From Leptospira montravelensis (GTDB taxonomy: Bacteria > Spirochaetota > Leptospiria > Leptospirales > Leptospiraceae), in the NCBI RefSeq assembly GCF_004770045.1, contig NZ_RQFO01000004.1:1-64000 (forward strand): 64,000 bases of DNA, written 5' to 3'. The position numbers were made by a program, and so were the translations under genes. The notes beneath the pieces were generated by a model, which was given only the letters and a program-made list of their open reading frames with translations, was not told where the DNA came from and did not search any database. Below are positions 14,867 through 24,004 of this stretch, piece by piece. How positions within the stretch are numbered: position 1 is the first letter of the stretch; every line of letters starts with the position of its first letter.

Positions 14867-16452
14867 TGATTCATTTTGTAAAAGGGCATTTGGTATTTGT
14901 TTTACATGCCCACCTACCTTTTGTTAGACACCCAGGATACGAAACTCCCTTTATCGAAGAAAACTGGTTGAACGAGGCCATTCTTGAAACTTATATTCCT
15001 CTCCTCCGTGTGTTTCGGAATTTAAAAAAAGAATCAGTTCCCTTTCGGATCACCATGTCTTTTACGCCCACCCTCTCGTTAATGTTAACGGATCCCTACT
15101 TACAAAATGGATTTCGAAAGTACATAAAGAATCTAATAAGTTTAGCAAGTCACGAAACCAAACGGACAACATACGATCCTCATCTCAATTATTTATCCAA
15201 ACGTTATTTGGAACATTTTTTAGATACTGAATCCATCTTTGAAGAAACAAATGGTGATTTAACAAAAAGTTTTCTTCCATTTATCGAATCAGGTGAGCTT
15301 GAGGCCATGACAAGTCCTGCTACTCACGCCTTCCTACCTTTTTATGATTCGGAAAGTTCGATCTTTCGATCTCAACTAAAGAATGGTAGGAGGACCTTTC
15401 GCCGTATTTGGGGAAGGGATCCCAAAGGCATTTGGCTTTCCGAATGTGGATACACACAAAAACTAGAAGAGGAACTCGACCGGGAAGGATTTCGGTATTT
15501 TTTTGTGGACACACATGGAATCACTCATGCAAGCCCAAGGCCTAAGTTTGGAGTGTATGCGCCGGTAGAAGTGGGACGCGGTGTTTTTGCTTTTGGTAGG
15601 GATCCGGAAAGTAGCAAACAAGTTTGGAGTTCTATCGACGGGTATCCCGGAGACTTTCGGTATAGAGAATATTATAGGGACATTGGACATGACCTTCCTT
15701 GGGAAGATATCTCCCCATACCTTCATTCCAATGGAGTAAGGATCAATACCAGCATCAAATACTTTCGAATCACTGGGAAAACCCAGGATAAAGGATACTA
15801 CCATCCCGACTGGGCGATGGAAGCGGCAGGAAACCATGCGGAAGATTTTTTACGAAACCGCATCCGCCAAGCGGAATATTTATTTGAAACAAACAAACAA
15901 CCAGCAGTCATCGTATCCCCGTATGACGCTGAGTTATATGGTCACTGGTGGTATGAGGGCCCGCAGTTTATAGAATTTTTATTTAAAAAAATTCACTTTA
16001 ACCAAAACACAATTCAACTTTCCCACCCATTAGAGGCAGCCCGTGGCATCCCTAGGGTCCAATCAGTAGAAATGAAAATGTCAAGTTGGGGAGAAAATGG
16101 ATACGGAGAGGTATGGCTCAATTCTACCAATGACTGGATTTATCCTCTCATCCATTCGCTGAGCATACGGATGCACAAAAGAGTCCATGAATTTGGATCG
16201 GGAACTGATTTACAAAAACGGATTTTGAAACAAATGGGCAGAGAGCTTTTATTATTACAAAGTAGCGACTGGGCCTTTATCATGAAAACAGGTACGATGG
16301 TGGATTATGCAGTGCGTCGTACCAATGTGCACTCCAATCTTTTTCTTAGTTTGGAAGGGATGTTAAACGGACCTGTGGACGAAGGAATCCTTACGGCCGC
16401 AGAAAATGAAAACAATGCCTTTCCCGACATCCGGATCGAAGATTTCTATTAG
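14866..16452 (+). CDS. GH57 alpha-glucan branching enzyme family protein
   Basis: 528 aa, glycoside hydrolase family 57 with a DUF1957-type C-terminus. N-terminal HAHLPFVRHPGYE is the hallmark of the family. The nucleophile region is GIWLSECGYTQ (Glu near residue 192), and the acid/base Asp lies in VSPYDAELYGHWWYEG (Asp near 353). The C-terminus carries SSWGENGYGEVWLN and a helical domain ending with NVHSNLFLSLEGMLNG. Length matches bacterial 1,4-alpha-glucan branching enzymes of this family. Glycogen-type alpha-glucan remodelling in the cytosol is the likely role. Coupled to the DUF4912 gene. Confidence 0.9.
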   Translation: MIHFVKGHLVFVLHAHLPFVRHPGYETPFIEENWLNEAILETYIPLLRVFRNLKKESVPFRITMSFTPTLSLMLTDPYLQNGFRKYIKNLISLASHETKRTTYDPHLNYLSKRYLEHFLDTESIFEETNGDLTKSFLPFIESGELEAMTSPATHAFLPFYDSESSIFRSQLKNGRRTFRRIWGRDPKGIWLSECGYTQKLEEELDREGFRYFFVDTHGITHASPRPKFGVYAPVEVGRGVFAFGRDPESSKQVWSSIDGYPGDFRYREYYRDIGHDLPWEDISPYLHSNGVRINTSIKYFRITGKTQDKGYYHPDWAMEAAGNHAEDFLRNRIRQAEYLFETNKQPAVIVSPYDAELYGHWWYEGPQFIEFLFKKIHFNQNTIQLSHPLEAARGIPRVQSVEMKMSSWGENGYGEVWLNSTNDWIYPLIHSLSIRMHKRVHEFGSGTDLQKRILKQMGRELLLLQSSDWAFIMKTGTMVDYAVRRTNVHSNLFLSLEGMLNGPVDEGILTAAENENNAFPDIRIEDFY

Positions 16453-16520
16453 AATTCTTCTAAAAAATTTCTTGCCTGGGCAGGGGCGGGTAAGAGGCTT
16501 AACATAAGTCGGAGGGTTTT

Positions 16521-16727
16521 ATGCCGAATGCATTTCGTTTTCCCTTGGTTCTTACAATGATTATCTTTTTTGCCAATCTTTTGGTTTGCCGTTTGGTACA
16601 CAAAGAGAGTAGCGAAGGAGTGTTTCGGATGGATGATTCCGTGATCCGTTATGTAGAAGCATTAGAAGCAGCCGATGCCCACAAAGCTTCTTCCAAACCG
16701 TCTTTTGGAAATAACGATCTCCTCTAA
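16521..16727 (+). CDS. small membrane or lipoprotein-like peptide
   Basis: 68 aa. Good GGAGG box 6 nt before the ATG. The N-terminal half is hydrophobic (LVLTMIIFFANLLVC, Cys at 23), so it is either a small lipoprotein or a single-helix membrane peptide. The polar C-terminal half is Ser/Ala/Lys-rich. Family not recognised. It stands alone after the GH57 gene and is convergent with the SET-domain gene. Confidence 0.6.
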   Translation: MPNAFRFPLVLTMIIFFANLLVCRLVHKESSEGVFRMDDSVIRYVEALEAADAHKASSKPSFGNNDLL

Positions 16728-16792
16728 GGAGATCTTCACATTTGTTTTTTATTTGGATTTGGGCCAAATGGATTTTGGCCCCAAATTGCTTC

Positions 16793-17248
16793 TTACTTTG
16801 GTTTGAAGTCCACATTGTCCCAGTAGTCCTTTCCGTAATCAAAAAATATTTCTGATCCTTCTGGGATTGTTTTTAATACCTTAAACCTGGCAGTTTTCCA
16901 TCTGACAGATGTGACAAGTTCTGCGTTCGGTTTTGAGGAATGGTTGATATAACGGGTGTAATTGGATTCTCGTCCTTCCCCATAAATCCACCAGTCTTTG
17001 CAGATCCAAAGTAGATATTTTGAGTCTACGTATTTGTTGGATTCCGCTTGTTCATCGGTAATGATTTTACCCATGTAATAACCAACGGTATCTCCCTTGT
17101 ATAATGTTTGTTTGGTGAATAGTCCCATTCCAATATTAGGAATAGAGGAAGGTTTTACAATAAAGTCACTCTCGGTATACACAACCGGTTTTCTTTTTTT
17201 GACCTTCTTTACGGATTTCTTTTTCTTCATTTTCTTCCTATATGACAT
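16793..17248 (-). CDS. SET-domain protein (lysine methyltransferase fold)
   Basis: 151 aa, or 145 if the ATG at 17230 is used; that one has an AGGAAG box just upstream while 17248 has none. After a Lys/Arg-rich N-terminus (about 1-21) comes a compact SET domain: [19 protein letters not shown] (about 34-52), YYMGKII, the SAM-binding [13 protein letters not shown] (about 103-115) and the catalytic Tyr region [11 protein letters not shown] (about 132-142). All core SET motifs are present, and the post-SET zinc region is absent. It should transfer a methyl group from SAM to protein lysines; the target is unknown. Confidence 0.88.
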   Translation of the reverse strand: MSYRKKMKKKKSVKKVKKRKPVVYTESDFIVKPSSIPNIGMGLFTKQTLYKGDTVGYYMGKIITDEQAESNKYVDSKYLLWICKDWWIYGEGRESNYTRYINHSSKPNAELVTSVRWKTARFKVLKTIPEGSEIFFDYGKDYWDNVDFKPK

Positions 17249-17335
17249 AAGAGGAAAACAATTCTACCTTGTAAAGTCATTGGCATTTAAGATTGGATGG
17301 TTTGGCATCCGACCTTTAAGTTTAAGAGGGGATCT

Positions 17336-17488
17336 ATGAACCGAGAACCACAAAAACTGAACGATGATAAAACCAATGTGGTAAATCTAGCGATCTACCG
17401 TGCCAAAAAAGCTTTGGAACGAGATGGGTTTGAGGTTGTAGAAAATCCAGACGGAAAGATTACCCTTGTCATTCGTCTTGCGAAATAA
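17336..17488 (+). CDS. 50-aa conserved small protein
   Basis: The ATG at 17336 has an AGAGGGG box just upstream; a longer in-frame start at 17297 lacks one. The peptide has an amphipathic helix (TNVVNLAIYRAKKALERDGF) and two strands at the end (FEVVENPDGKITLVIR). No family recognised. It lies 23 bp before ribH and probably leads that operon. Confidence 0.62.
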   Translation: MNREPQKLNDDKTNVVNLAIYRAKKALERDGFEVVENPDGKITLVIRLAK

Positions 17489-17511
17489 CCACCTCCTAGG
17501 ATTTTGGATAC

Positions 17512-17979
17512 ATGACAGCTACACTGGAAGGCACACGCATCGGAAACGGACAAAAACATTGTGTCATCGTTTCAAAGTTCAATGAATTCATTACCGAGTC
17601 TCTACTCAAAGGAGCCAAAGATGCATACAGACAACATGGAATCGCAGATTCCGATGTCACTGTCATCTATGTTCCCGGTGCCTTCGAACTTCCACAAACC
17701 GTAAAACGAGTTTTATCATCCAAAAAATACCAATTCTCTGCCATCGTATGCCTGGGGGCCGTGATCCGTGGTGCCACTTCTCATTATGATTTGGTTTCCG
17801 GCGAAGCCGCCAAAGTTGGGTCAGTGGCTGATGGATCAGTTCCTGTGATTTTTGGGGTCATCACCACAGAATCCATTGAACAAGCCATTGAAAGAGCCGG
17901 TACCAAAGCAGGAAACAAAGGATACGAGGCAGCCACCACAGCCATCGAAATGGCAAATCTTTTCAAAGAGATCGGATGA
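17512..17979 (+). CDS. ribH: 6,7-dimethyl-8-ribityllumazine synthase
   Basis: 155 aa, full length. Condenses 5-amino-6-ribitylamino-uracil with dihydroxybutanone phosphate in riboflavin synthesis and forms icosahedral or pentameric particles. Motifs: [22 protein letters not shown] (about 56-62), [14 protein letters not shown] (about 80-93, with the catalytic His), FGVITTES and [17 protein letters not shown]. Its stop overlaps the nusB ATG by 4 bp (ATGA), the usual ribH-nusB coupling. No FMN riboswitch is visible upstream. Confidence 0.97.
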   Translation: MTATLEGTRIGNGQKHCVIVSKFNEFITESLLKGAKDAYRQHGIADSDVTVIYVPGAFELPQTVKRVLSSKKYQFSAIVCLGAVIRGATSHYDLVSGEAAKVGSVADGSVPVIFGVITTESIEQAIERAGTKAGNKGYEAATTAIEMANLFKEIG

Positions 17980-18398
17980 GTTCTAGACACCGCGGGCGAA
18001 GTCTCGCCTTAATGTGCCTCTACCAAATTGACCTGGTGGGAACCGACCCGGACCGGGCCATGAAATTCGATTGGTATGACAAAAAAATCACTCGTGAAGA
18101 AAAGGATTATGCTGTCTTTCTTGTGAAAGGAGTGGTCGAAAATCGAAAAGCGATCGATACTCTAATCAAGAAGTATTCGGAGAATTGGGAACTTTCGCGT
18201 ATTTCCGTGGTCAACCGTTGTATTTTACGTTTATCAATTCTTAGTTTGCAAAAGGAACCTTTCCTTGCGGCCCCCGTTGTCATCAATGAAGCGGTCGAAC
18301 TCACAAAAGAATTTGAAACAGACGAATCGGCACAGTTCATCAACGGATTACTTGATGCCTTCTATAAGAAGGAGATCGTAGCGAACAAACCCCAGTAA
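17976..18398 (+). CDS. nusB: transcription antitermination factor NusB
   Basis: 140 aa. Starts [18 protein letters not shown], as in NusB proteins, with an Arg-rich first helix for boxA RNA binding. The C-terminal half has [19 protein letters not shown] and [30 protein letters not shown], the signature end of the family. It pairs with NusE (S10) in rRNA antitermination. Confidence 0.96.
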   Translation: MSSRHRGRSLALMCLYQIDLVGTDPDRAMKFDWYDKKITREEKDYAVFLVKGVVENRKAIDTLIKKYSENWELSRISVVNRCILRLSILSLQKEPFLAAPVVINEAVELTKEFETDESAQFINGLLDAFYKKEIVANKPQ

Positions 18399-18406
18399 GA
18401 GAAAGA

Positions 18407-20509
18407 ATGGATCCCATCCAAAAAAACCGGTTTCGTATAGAGGAACAATCCTCACAGCCAAGTTATTACCAGGAAGATCCATACTTACGGAACCTGGGTC
18501 GTGAAAAAGAAACCAATTACGAATCAGAAACCACGGCTCGTCGTCCTGTTTTATCTTTTCTATTTTGGTCTTTTCTTGTGATCCTTGTCCTTGGATTTTT
18601 AACCGCCGGTTACTGGTGGTATTTACAAAAAAAACAAAACCCAGAAGAGATCGCAAAAGCCTTAAAGAACCTTCCCACAGACAAAAAGGCACTGAACCTT
18701 CTTGTGGATAAACCTTACCTTCCTGATGATTCCGTAAATCCGAAACTCGCGGCCTGTCTCAATGCCTATCACAACCGTTATGTGAACCGAGTGGGAAATG
18801 TTTGTGAGGAATTTTTAAATTCACCAGGCAGTGACGAAGACAAATCCATCGCTCTTACCGTTCTTGGGGTGATGTATGATGAAGCCGGTCGTTATATCAA
18901 TGCCATTGAACGATTGGAAAAAGCCATCCAATACGATTCCAAAAACTATTTTGCATTTTATAATTTATCTCTCGCATTCAAACATGCGGGAAAATTTGAA
19001 GAAGCAAGACGGGCCGCAGAAAGAGCCAAAGAAATTGCCCCGAACGATTACCGAGTGGCACTCCTCCAAGGAAATTTATTCCAAGAGATTGGAGATCCGG
19101 CCAGTGCCATCGAAGCCTACAAAGAAGGGCAGTCTTTGGCCCCGGCAGATGTTACCCTTACTTACAACTTAGCCATTAGTTATTTAAAACAAGGAAATAT
19201 CGCAGAAGCCATTTCCGAATTCCAAAAGGTAGTACAAACAGCACCCAATTCCCAAACAGCCGTTTTGTCTTATGGCCATCTTGGAACTATCTTTTACCAA
19301 AGAGAAGATTATGATAGGGCTGAGTTTTATTTCAGAGAAGTGATTCGTTTGAAAACAAACGACGCGAAGTCTTACTATAACTTAGGTTTGGTGTATTTAA
19401 AAAAGAAAGTGCCAGAAGAAGCGGCCAAATACTTTCAGAAAGCCCTCGATTCCAATGCCAACGAACCAGAAGTGTATCGTTACATTGCAGATGCCTTTTT
19501 ATCCATGGGCCAAACCAATATGGCCATCACTGCCTTAAAAAAAGCATTGTTACTGAAACCAAGTGACGTGGATTCTCTTTTTGCTTTGTCTGAGCTCTAT
19601 TATAAAAAAGGGGAACTAGTAGAAGCCGAAAGTTTGTTTCGTAGGATCATTCGCCTCACGCCTGGAGATACGTATTCGGAAACCGCTTATGTAAACCTTG
19701 GAATCATTTTAGATGAGATGGAACGGTACTCCGAAAGTATTACTGCTTTTGAAGGGGCACTGTCCTTAAATCCCAAAAACCAATCTGCCTATTACAATTT
19801 GGGCCTTGCCTATTTACATGCCGGAAAACCTACGATGGCCATTGAGTCCCTTCGTAAGTCACAAGCCCTTGATCCAAACCATACACAGTCACGACTTGCG
19901 ATCGCCGATTATTATTTAGAAAACCGTTTTTATTCAGAAGCCATCGCTGAATACGAAGAGGCCATTGCTTGGAAACCAGAACTTTATGAAGCCCGATTAA
20001 AACTGGCAGATGTGTACATCCAAACCAAAAACTATCCAGCCGCAGAAAAGATGCTCGTGTATGTTTTAGAAAATTCTAAAGATCCTAAAGAAATCAAATT
20101 GGCTCATAGAAAACTGGCTTTAAGTTATGCAAATAGCGGAAACTCTGGGTTATCAAAAAAAGCCAAAGAGGAAGCATTTCGTGCGACTCATATCGATCCC
20201 GAAGATATGGAATCAAGGCTTGTTCTTTCCAAAATTCTCATTGATTCAGGTTCTCTTGTGGACCGGGAAAAGGCGATTGAGGAACTCATTGTCATTACGC
20301 GCTCCGATGTCACACCTACCATTTCTTCCAAAGCCCATAATTATTTGGGAGTATGTTATTTTAAAAATGGGGAATTTAAAAGAGCACTTTCTAGTTTCCA
20401 AACAGCCATTGATCTAAACCCAAGCCTTACCGAAGCCTATGAAAACAAAAGGGCGGCTAGGGCTCAGTATGAAAAATCCCTCGAATCCAAAAAGAGAACG
20501 TATTTTTGA
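18407..20509 (+). CDS. membrane-anchored TPR protein
   Basis: 700 aa. About 45 polar cytosolic residues, one transmembrane helix (about 47-68: LFWSFLVILVLGFLTAGYWWY), then roughly fifteen TPR units to the C-terminus. Many carry the NLGLAYL / YY or PN consensus at 34-residue spacing, e.g. AFYNLSLAFKHAGKFEEARR and SAYYNLGLAYLHAGKPTMA. The topology puts the repeats outside the cytoplasm. It probably scaffolds an envelope complex. It starts 8 bp after nusB and its stop overlaps the methyltransferase start. Confidence 0.88.
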   Translation: MDPIQKNRFRIEEQSSQPSYYQEDPYLRNLGREKETNYESETTARRPVLSFLFWSFLVILVLGFLTAGYWWYLQKKQNPEEIAKALKNLPTDKKALNLLVDKPYLPDDSVNPKLAACLNAYHNRYVNRVGNVCEEFLNSPGSDEDKSIALTVLGVMYDEAGRYINAIERLEKAIQYDSKNYFAFYNLSLAFKHAGKFEEARRAAERAKEIAPNDYRVALLQGNLFQEIGDPASAIEAYKEGQSLAPADVTLTYNLAISYLKQGNIAEAISEFQKVVQTAPNSQTAVLSYGHLGTIFYQREDYDRAEFYFREVIRLKTNDAKSYYNLGLVYLKKKVPEEAAKYFQKALDSNANEPEVYRYIADAFLSMGQTNMAITALKKALLLKPSDVDSLFALSELYYKKGELVEAESLFRRIIRLTPGDTYSETAYVNLGIILDEMERYSESITAFEGALSLNPKNQSAYYNLGLAYLHAGKPTMAIESLRKSQALDPNHTQSRLAIADYYLENRFYSEAIAEYEEAIAWKPELYEARLKLADVYIQTKNYPAAEKMLVYVLENSKDPKEIKLAHRKLALSYANSGNSGLSKKAKEEAFRATHIDPEDMESRLVLSKILIDSGSLVDREKAIEELIVITRSDVTPTISSKAHNYLGVCYFKNGEFKRALSSFQTAIDLNPSLTEAYENKRAARAQYEKSLESKKRTYF

Positions 20510-21309
20510 GTTTATTCGAATTTATCCCACATAAAAAATTTCCAGAGTATTATGAAGAATGCCAACATACAGGTGTTCTTCGGTATCTTCCTGCTAAACA
20601 TAGAGAGTATGGGGACAGTTACTTTATGGAAGAGTATAAGTCCCAATACAAAAAATCCTATTACGAAGATGAACCAAACTTACTAGGTATGGCAAAACGT
20701 AGGCTCCACAATTTGGAATCGGTGGGGGTTAGTCCGATGGGAAAATCCCTTTTGGAAATTGGATCGGCGGCCGGATTTTTTTTGGATGAAGCAAGGAGTG
20801 CCGGTTACGAAACGCGGGGCCTTGAACTTTCTCCAAAGGAAGTGGAATATTCTAAATCCACACTGGGCCTTGCCGTAGACCAAACTTCTGTTTTGTCAGT
20901 GGAAAGTCATTTATGGAAACATTCTTTTGATGTCATTGCCGCCTTTTTTGTCATTGAACATATTGAAGATATAGAAGGGCTTTGGAAACGACTAGGGGAT
21001 TGGATTCGGCCTGGTGGGCATTTGTATCTCGCGGTTCCTTCTAGTTTTGGCCCCAGTTTCCAAACCAATCCCAAGGAATGGTTTTTAACCCATCCGTCTG
21101 ACCACTTTTTTGACTACTCTGTTCACTCATTGAAAAAACTCTTGTCAATCCTTGGCTTTGAGGTGAACTATGTAAGACCTATGTCGTATCACTCCTACCG
21201 GGATTTAGGGCCTAGAGGCAAACTCCCCGAATGGCTGTATCGCCTCTATGCAAACCAATTTGCCTATGGTGATACCATCGAACTAATCGCCAGAAAATTA
21301 AAACACTGA
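20506..21309 (+). CDS. class I SAM-dependent methyltransferase
   Basis: 267 aa, TTG start overlapping the previous TGA (TTGA). SAM-binding motif I is LLEIGSAAGFFLDEA (about 83-97), followed by the acidic strand end LELSPKEVEYSK, then AAFFVIEHIEDIEGLWKRL and a DWIRPGGHLYLAVPS motif. This is the Methyltransf_23 type found in small-molecule or cell-surface glycan methylation. Substrate unknown. The N-terminal 60 residues, rich in Tyr and Lys, are not part of the core fold. Confidence 0.87.
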   Translation: MSLFEFIPHKKFPEYYEECQHTGVLRYLPAKHREYGDSYFMEEYKSQYKKSYYEDEPNLLGMAKRRLHNLESVGVSPMGKSLLEIGSAAGFFLDEARSAGYETRGLELSPKEVEYSKSTLGLAVDQTSVLSVESHLWKHSFDVIAAFFVIEHIEDIEGLWKRLGDWIRPGGHLYLAVPSSFGPSFQTNPKEWFLTHPSDHFFDYSVHSLKKLLSILGFEVNYVRPMSYHSYRDLGPRGKLPEWLYRLYANQFAYGDTIELIARKLKH

Positions 21310-21317
21310 AATCCATT

Positions 21318-22928
21318 ATGAAATTTAACGAATTACCCTTTCACGAGTCTCTTGTAAAAGCACTAGATAAAATCGGCTACACAGAACTCACCCCCATCCA
21401 AGCCAAGTCCATTCCGTTCGCGATGGAAGGAAACGATCTCACGGGCCTTGCACAAACAGGTACTGGAAAGACTATGGCTTTTTTACTTCCCACTCTCCAT
21501 AGGCTTTTATCTGCCGAAGAAGAGGAGGCTCTCCCTTATGCCCTTGTCCTTGCACCCACAAGAGAACTCACCATCCAAATTGCTGAAGAAGCAAAAAAAC
21601 TTTTAGAGTTCACTGACCTCGGTGTGGCTACGATCATTGGGGGAACCGATTATAAGTCCCAAGAACAGGCGTTAGGAAATAAGGCTTGTCTCATTGTGGC
21701 AACTCCCGGAAGACTCATAGACTTTGTCAAAAACCACGGCCTCTCTTTGGAAAATATCAAAGTAGTGATTTTGGATGAAGCGGACAGAATGTTCGATATG
21801 GGATTTGTCCAAGATCTCAAATACATCTTTCACAAATGTAAAAATAGAAAACAGTCTCTTCTTTTTAGTGCTACTCTCAGTTACGAAGTGGTTCGACTTG
21901 CGAGTAAATACTTAAACGATCCGATTGAAGTCCATATCAATCCAGAAAAAGTAATCACCGAACGAATCGACCAAAACTTACTCCATTTAGGAAGGGAAGA
22001 AAAACTTCCTTACCTTGTGAATTCACTTTTGCATAATGAGATCGAAGGCCTGGGAATCATTTTTACTAACTACAAAATGAATATCCCGAAGATTGTATCT
22101 GTTCTTCGAAAGTTTGGAATTACGGCAACAGGACTTTCTTCCGAGCTCGATCAAAAAAAACGGATTCGTTTGTTACGTGATTTCAAAGCAGGAAAATACA
22201 AATACTTGATTGCCACTGATGTCGCTTCTCGTGGAATCGATATCGAAAACATCGATGTGGTTTATAATTATGACCTACCACAAGATGCAGAAAACTATGT
22301 GCACCGCATTGGACGTACTGCTCGTGCGGGAAGAAAGGGAATGTCGATTGGATTTTGTTCTGAAACCGATTATACCGAACTCGAACGAATTGAACGTTAC
22401 CTAAATTCCAAAATCCCTATGGGAGAAATCCGAGAAGAGTATTTGGAATTTCCTAAGGGAGAGTTCACTCCTGTATTTGCCGATGAATCCATTCCTGGTG
22501 AAAAAAAATACCAAGACCGGGAAAGAGGAGAACGTGGAGGTCGAGGTGGAAAACCAAGACATGGAGGAGAGCAGAGAGGCGGCGAACACAGGTCAGGTGA
22601 CAGAAACCAAAACCGTTCGGGAGACCGTGGACGTGGGAAAGGAAAAGGGGAAAAACACCATCCTGCCGCTAAGATGGCGCACCCGCACACTCATGAGGGA
22701 GAAGGTGATCATAAACAACCGGCCAAAATGACCCACCATGAATTCAAACATGGGTCACATTCCAAAGATGGAAAGGGCAAAGGCCAACATAAGAAAAACC
22801 AGTCAGGGAATGTTCATAAAAAAAATGATCCAAGACGGAATCTTTTCGATATCAACGAAGTAAAAAAATCCAAAAAACAGAAACAATCGATTTGGCAGCG
22901 AATTCTTTCTATCTTCAAAAAAGATTAG
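21318..22928 (+). CDS. DEAD-box RNA helicase with long basic tail
   Basis: 536 aa. The RecA-like core has all motifs: Q motif (LTPIQAKSIPF), AQTGTGKT, APTRELT, TPGR, DEAD, SAT, IIFTN, ATDVASRGID and HRIGRTAR, ending near residue 375. The last 160 residues are an unusual disordered tail rich in Arg/Gly, then His/Lys/Asp, then Lys/Asn, likely for RNA binding. It acts in RNA unwinding, e.g. ribosome assembly or mRNA decay. The amidase gene begins inside its 3' end. Confidence 0.95.
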   Translation: MKFNELPFHESLVKALDKIGYTELTPIQAKSIPFAMEGNDLTGLAQTGTGKTMAFLLPTLHRLLSAEEEEALPYALVLAPTRELTIQIAEEAKKLLEFTDLGVATIIGGTDYKSQEQALGNKACLIVATPGRLIDFVKNHGLSLENIKVVILDEADRMFDMGFVQDLKYIFHKCKNRKQSLLFSATLSYEVVRLASKYLNDPIEVHINPEKVITERIDQNLLHLGREEKLPYLVNSLLHNEIEGLGIIFTNYKMNIPKIVSVLRKFGITATGLSSELDQKKRIRLLRDFKAGKYKYLIATDVASRGIDIENIDVVYNYDLPQDAENYVHRIGRTARAGRKGMSIGFCSETDYTELERIERYLNSKIPMGEIREEYLEFPKGEFTPVFADESIPGEKKYQDRERGERGGRGGKPRHGGEQRGGEHRSGDRNQNRSGDRGRGKGKGEKHHPAAKMAHPHTHEGEGDHKQPAKMTHHEFKHGSHSKDGKGKGQHKKNQSGNVHKKNDPRRNLFDINEVKKSKKQKQSIWQRILSIFKKD

Positions 22929-24004
22929 TTCTCTTTTGTTTTTGTATTTTCCCGAATTTCCTCGGAGCTGAGGTCGCCAAACTTCCGCTCTACGGGAGAG
23001 GGAACTACGTGGCATTTTCGGATTTAAAATCGATTTTGCCAGAACTATCTACCAAATTAAAAAAATTCACAAGAGTTGGTTCCATTTACACTCCCCAAGG
23101 GAATCTTCAATTTCGACTAGGGTCCAGTTTTTATACTCTGGATGGAAAAATTTTCAAAATCCCCAAAGCCATTTTGAAAAAGGAAGAAGATGTGTATCTT
23201 CCTTTGGATCTTGTGGAAGCAGTTTTACTAAACCTAATCTCCTATGATGTTCGTTATCAATTCAAAGAAACAGAACTTTGGGTCCTTATCCCCAAAGAAC
23301 CGGTCCCCAAACGAAATTTGAATGTAAAAGCCATTGTGATTGATGCCGGTCACGGAGGAAAGGACCCAGGCACTTCCGATCCTAGTGGATTCTTTGAAAA
23401 GGATGTGAGTCTTGGTGTGGCCCGTTATACTTATTTATACTTACGAAAATACTACCCGGAAATTCGCGTGCAGATGGTTCGTAAAAATGATAGTTTTGTG
23501 GAACTTGAAGATCGTTCGAAACTAGCCAACCAAGTTTTGCAAGATACAAGGGATGTAGTCTTTATTAGTTTCCATTGTAATGCCTCCCTGTCGGATAAGG
23601 CAGCCGGTTTTGAAGTGTATTACCTTTCGCAAAGCCCAAGTACAGAGGCGGCCCGTGAAACAGCCCTTTTGGAAAATCGGTATGTGGGAAAACATAAGAA
23701 CCCTGTTGTCTCCCAAATCCAATCACAGATGTTGTCCAGTGTCACCCAAAGGCGATCAAAGAAATTGGCGGCGGCTGTGGCAGAACAGTATGAAAAGGCC
23801 CTAAGCCCCGAGATTCCCTCTCGAGGAGTGAAAAAGGCAGATTTTTCCGTCTTGCGAGGAAGCCTTATGCCTGCGGTACTTGTGGAAATGGGGTATCTGA
23901 CAAACCCAGAAGAAAGTAGGAAACTACGGGATAAAACCTACCAAAAGAAAATTGCCCGGAGTGTCATCAAAGGAATTCATGAATACGCATCTTCAAAAGA
24001 TTAA
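22892..24004 (+). CDS. N-acetylmuramoyl-L-alanine amidase (Amidase_3)
   Basis: 370 aa from a TTG that overlaps the helicase gene by 37 bp; the true start may lie slightly downstream. Signal-like N-terminus (LVLFCFCIFPNFLGA). Residues about 30-135 look like an AMIN or copper-amine-oxidase-N-like targeting domain. The catalytic domain has IDAGHGGKDPG (zinc His), FEKDVSLG (zinc Glu), SFHCNAS (zinc His) and VLVEMGYLTN (catalytic Glu). It cleaves the amide bond between MurNAc and the stem peptide during cell separation in the periplasm. Confidence 0.93.
   Translation: MAANSFYLQKRLVLFCFCIFPNFLGAEVAKLPLYGRGNYVAFSDLKSILPELSTKLKKFTRVGSIYTPQGNLQFRLGSSFYTLDGKIFKIPKAILKKEEDVYLPLDLVEAVLLNLISYDVRYQFKETELWVLIPKEPVPKRNLNVKAIVIDAGHGGKDPGTSDPSGFFEKDVSLGVARYTYLYLRKYYPEIRVQMVRKNDSFVELEDRSKLANQVLQDTRDVVFISFHCNASLSDKAAGFEVYYLSQSPSTEAARETALLENRYVGKHKNPVVSQIQSQMLSSVTQRRSKKLAAAVAEQYEKALSPEIPSRGVKKADFSVLRGSLMPAVLVEMGYLTNPEESRKLRDKTYQKKIARSVIKGIHEYASSKD

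Noticed and set aside
17097..17339. Plus-strand frame antisense to the SET gene
   Set aside because: It is the reverse of the Lys-rich N-terminus of the SET protein (Phe-rich text) and lacks a start site.
22397..22731. Alternative frames in the helicase tail
   Set aside because: The low-complexity tail keeps several frames open; composition explains them and the helicase frame has clear start-to-stop continuity.
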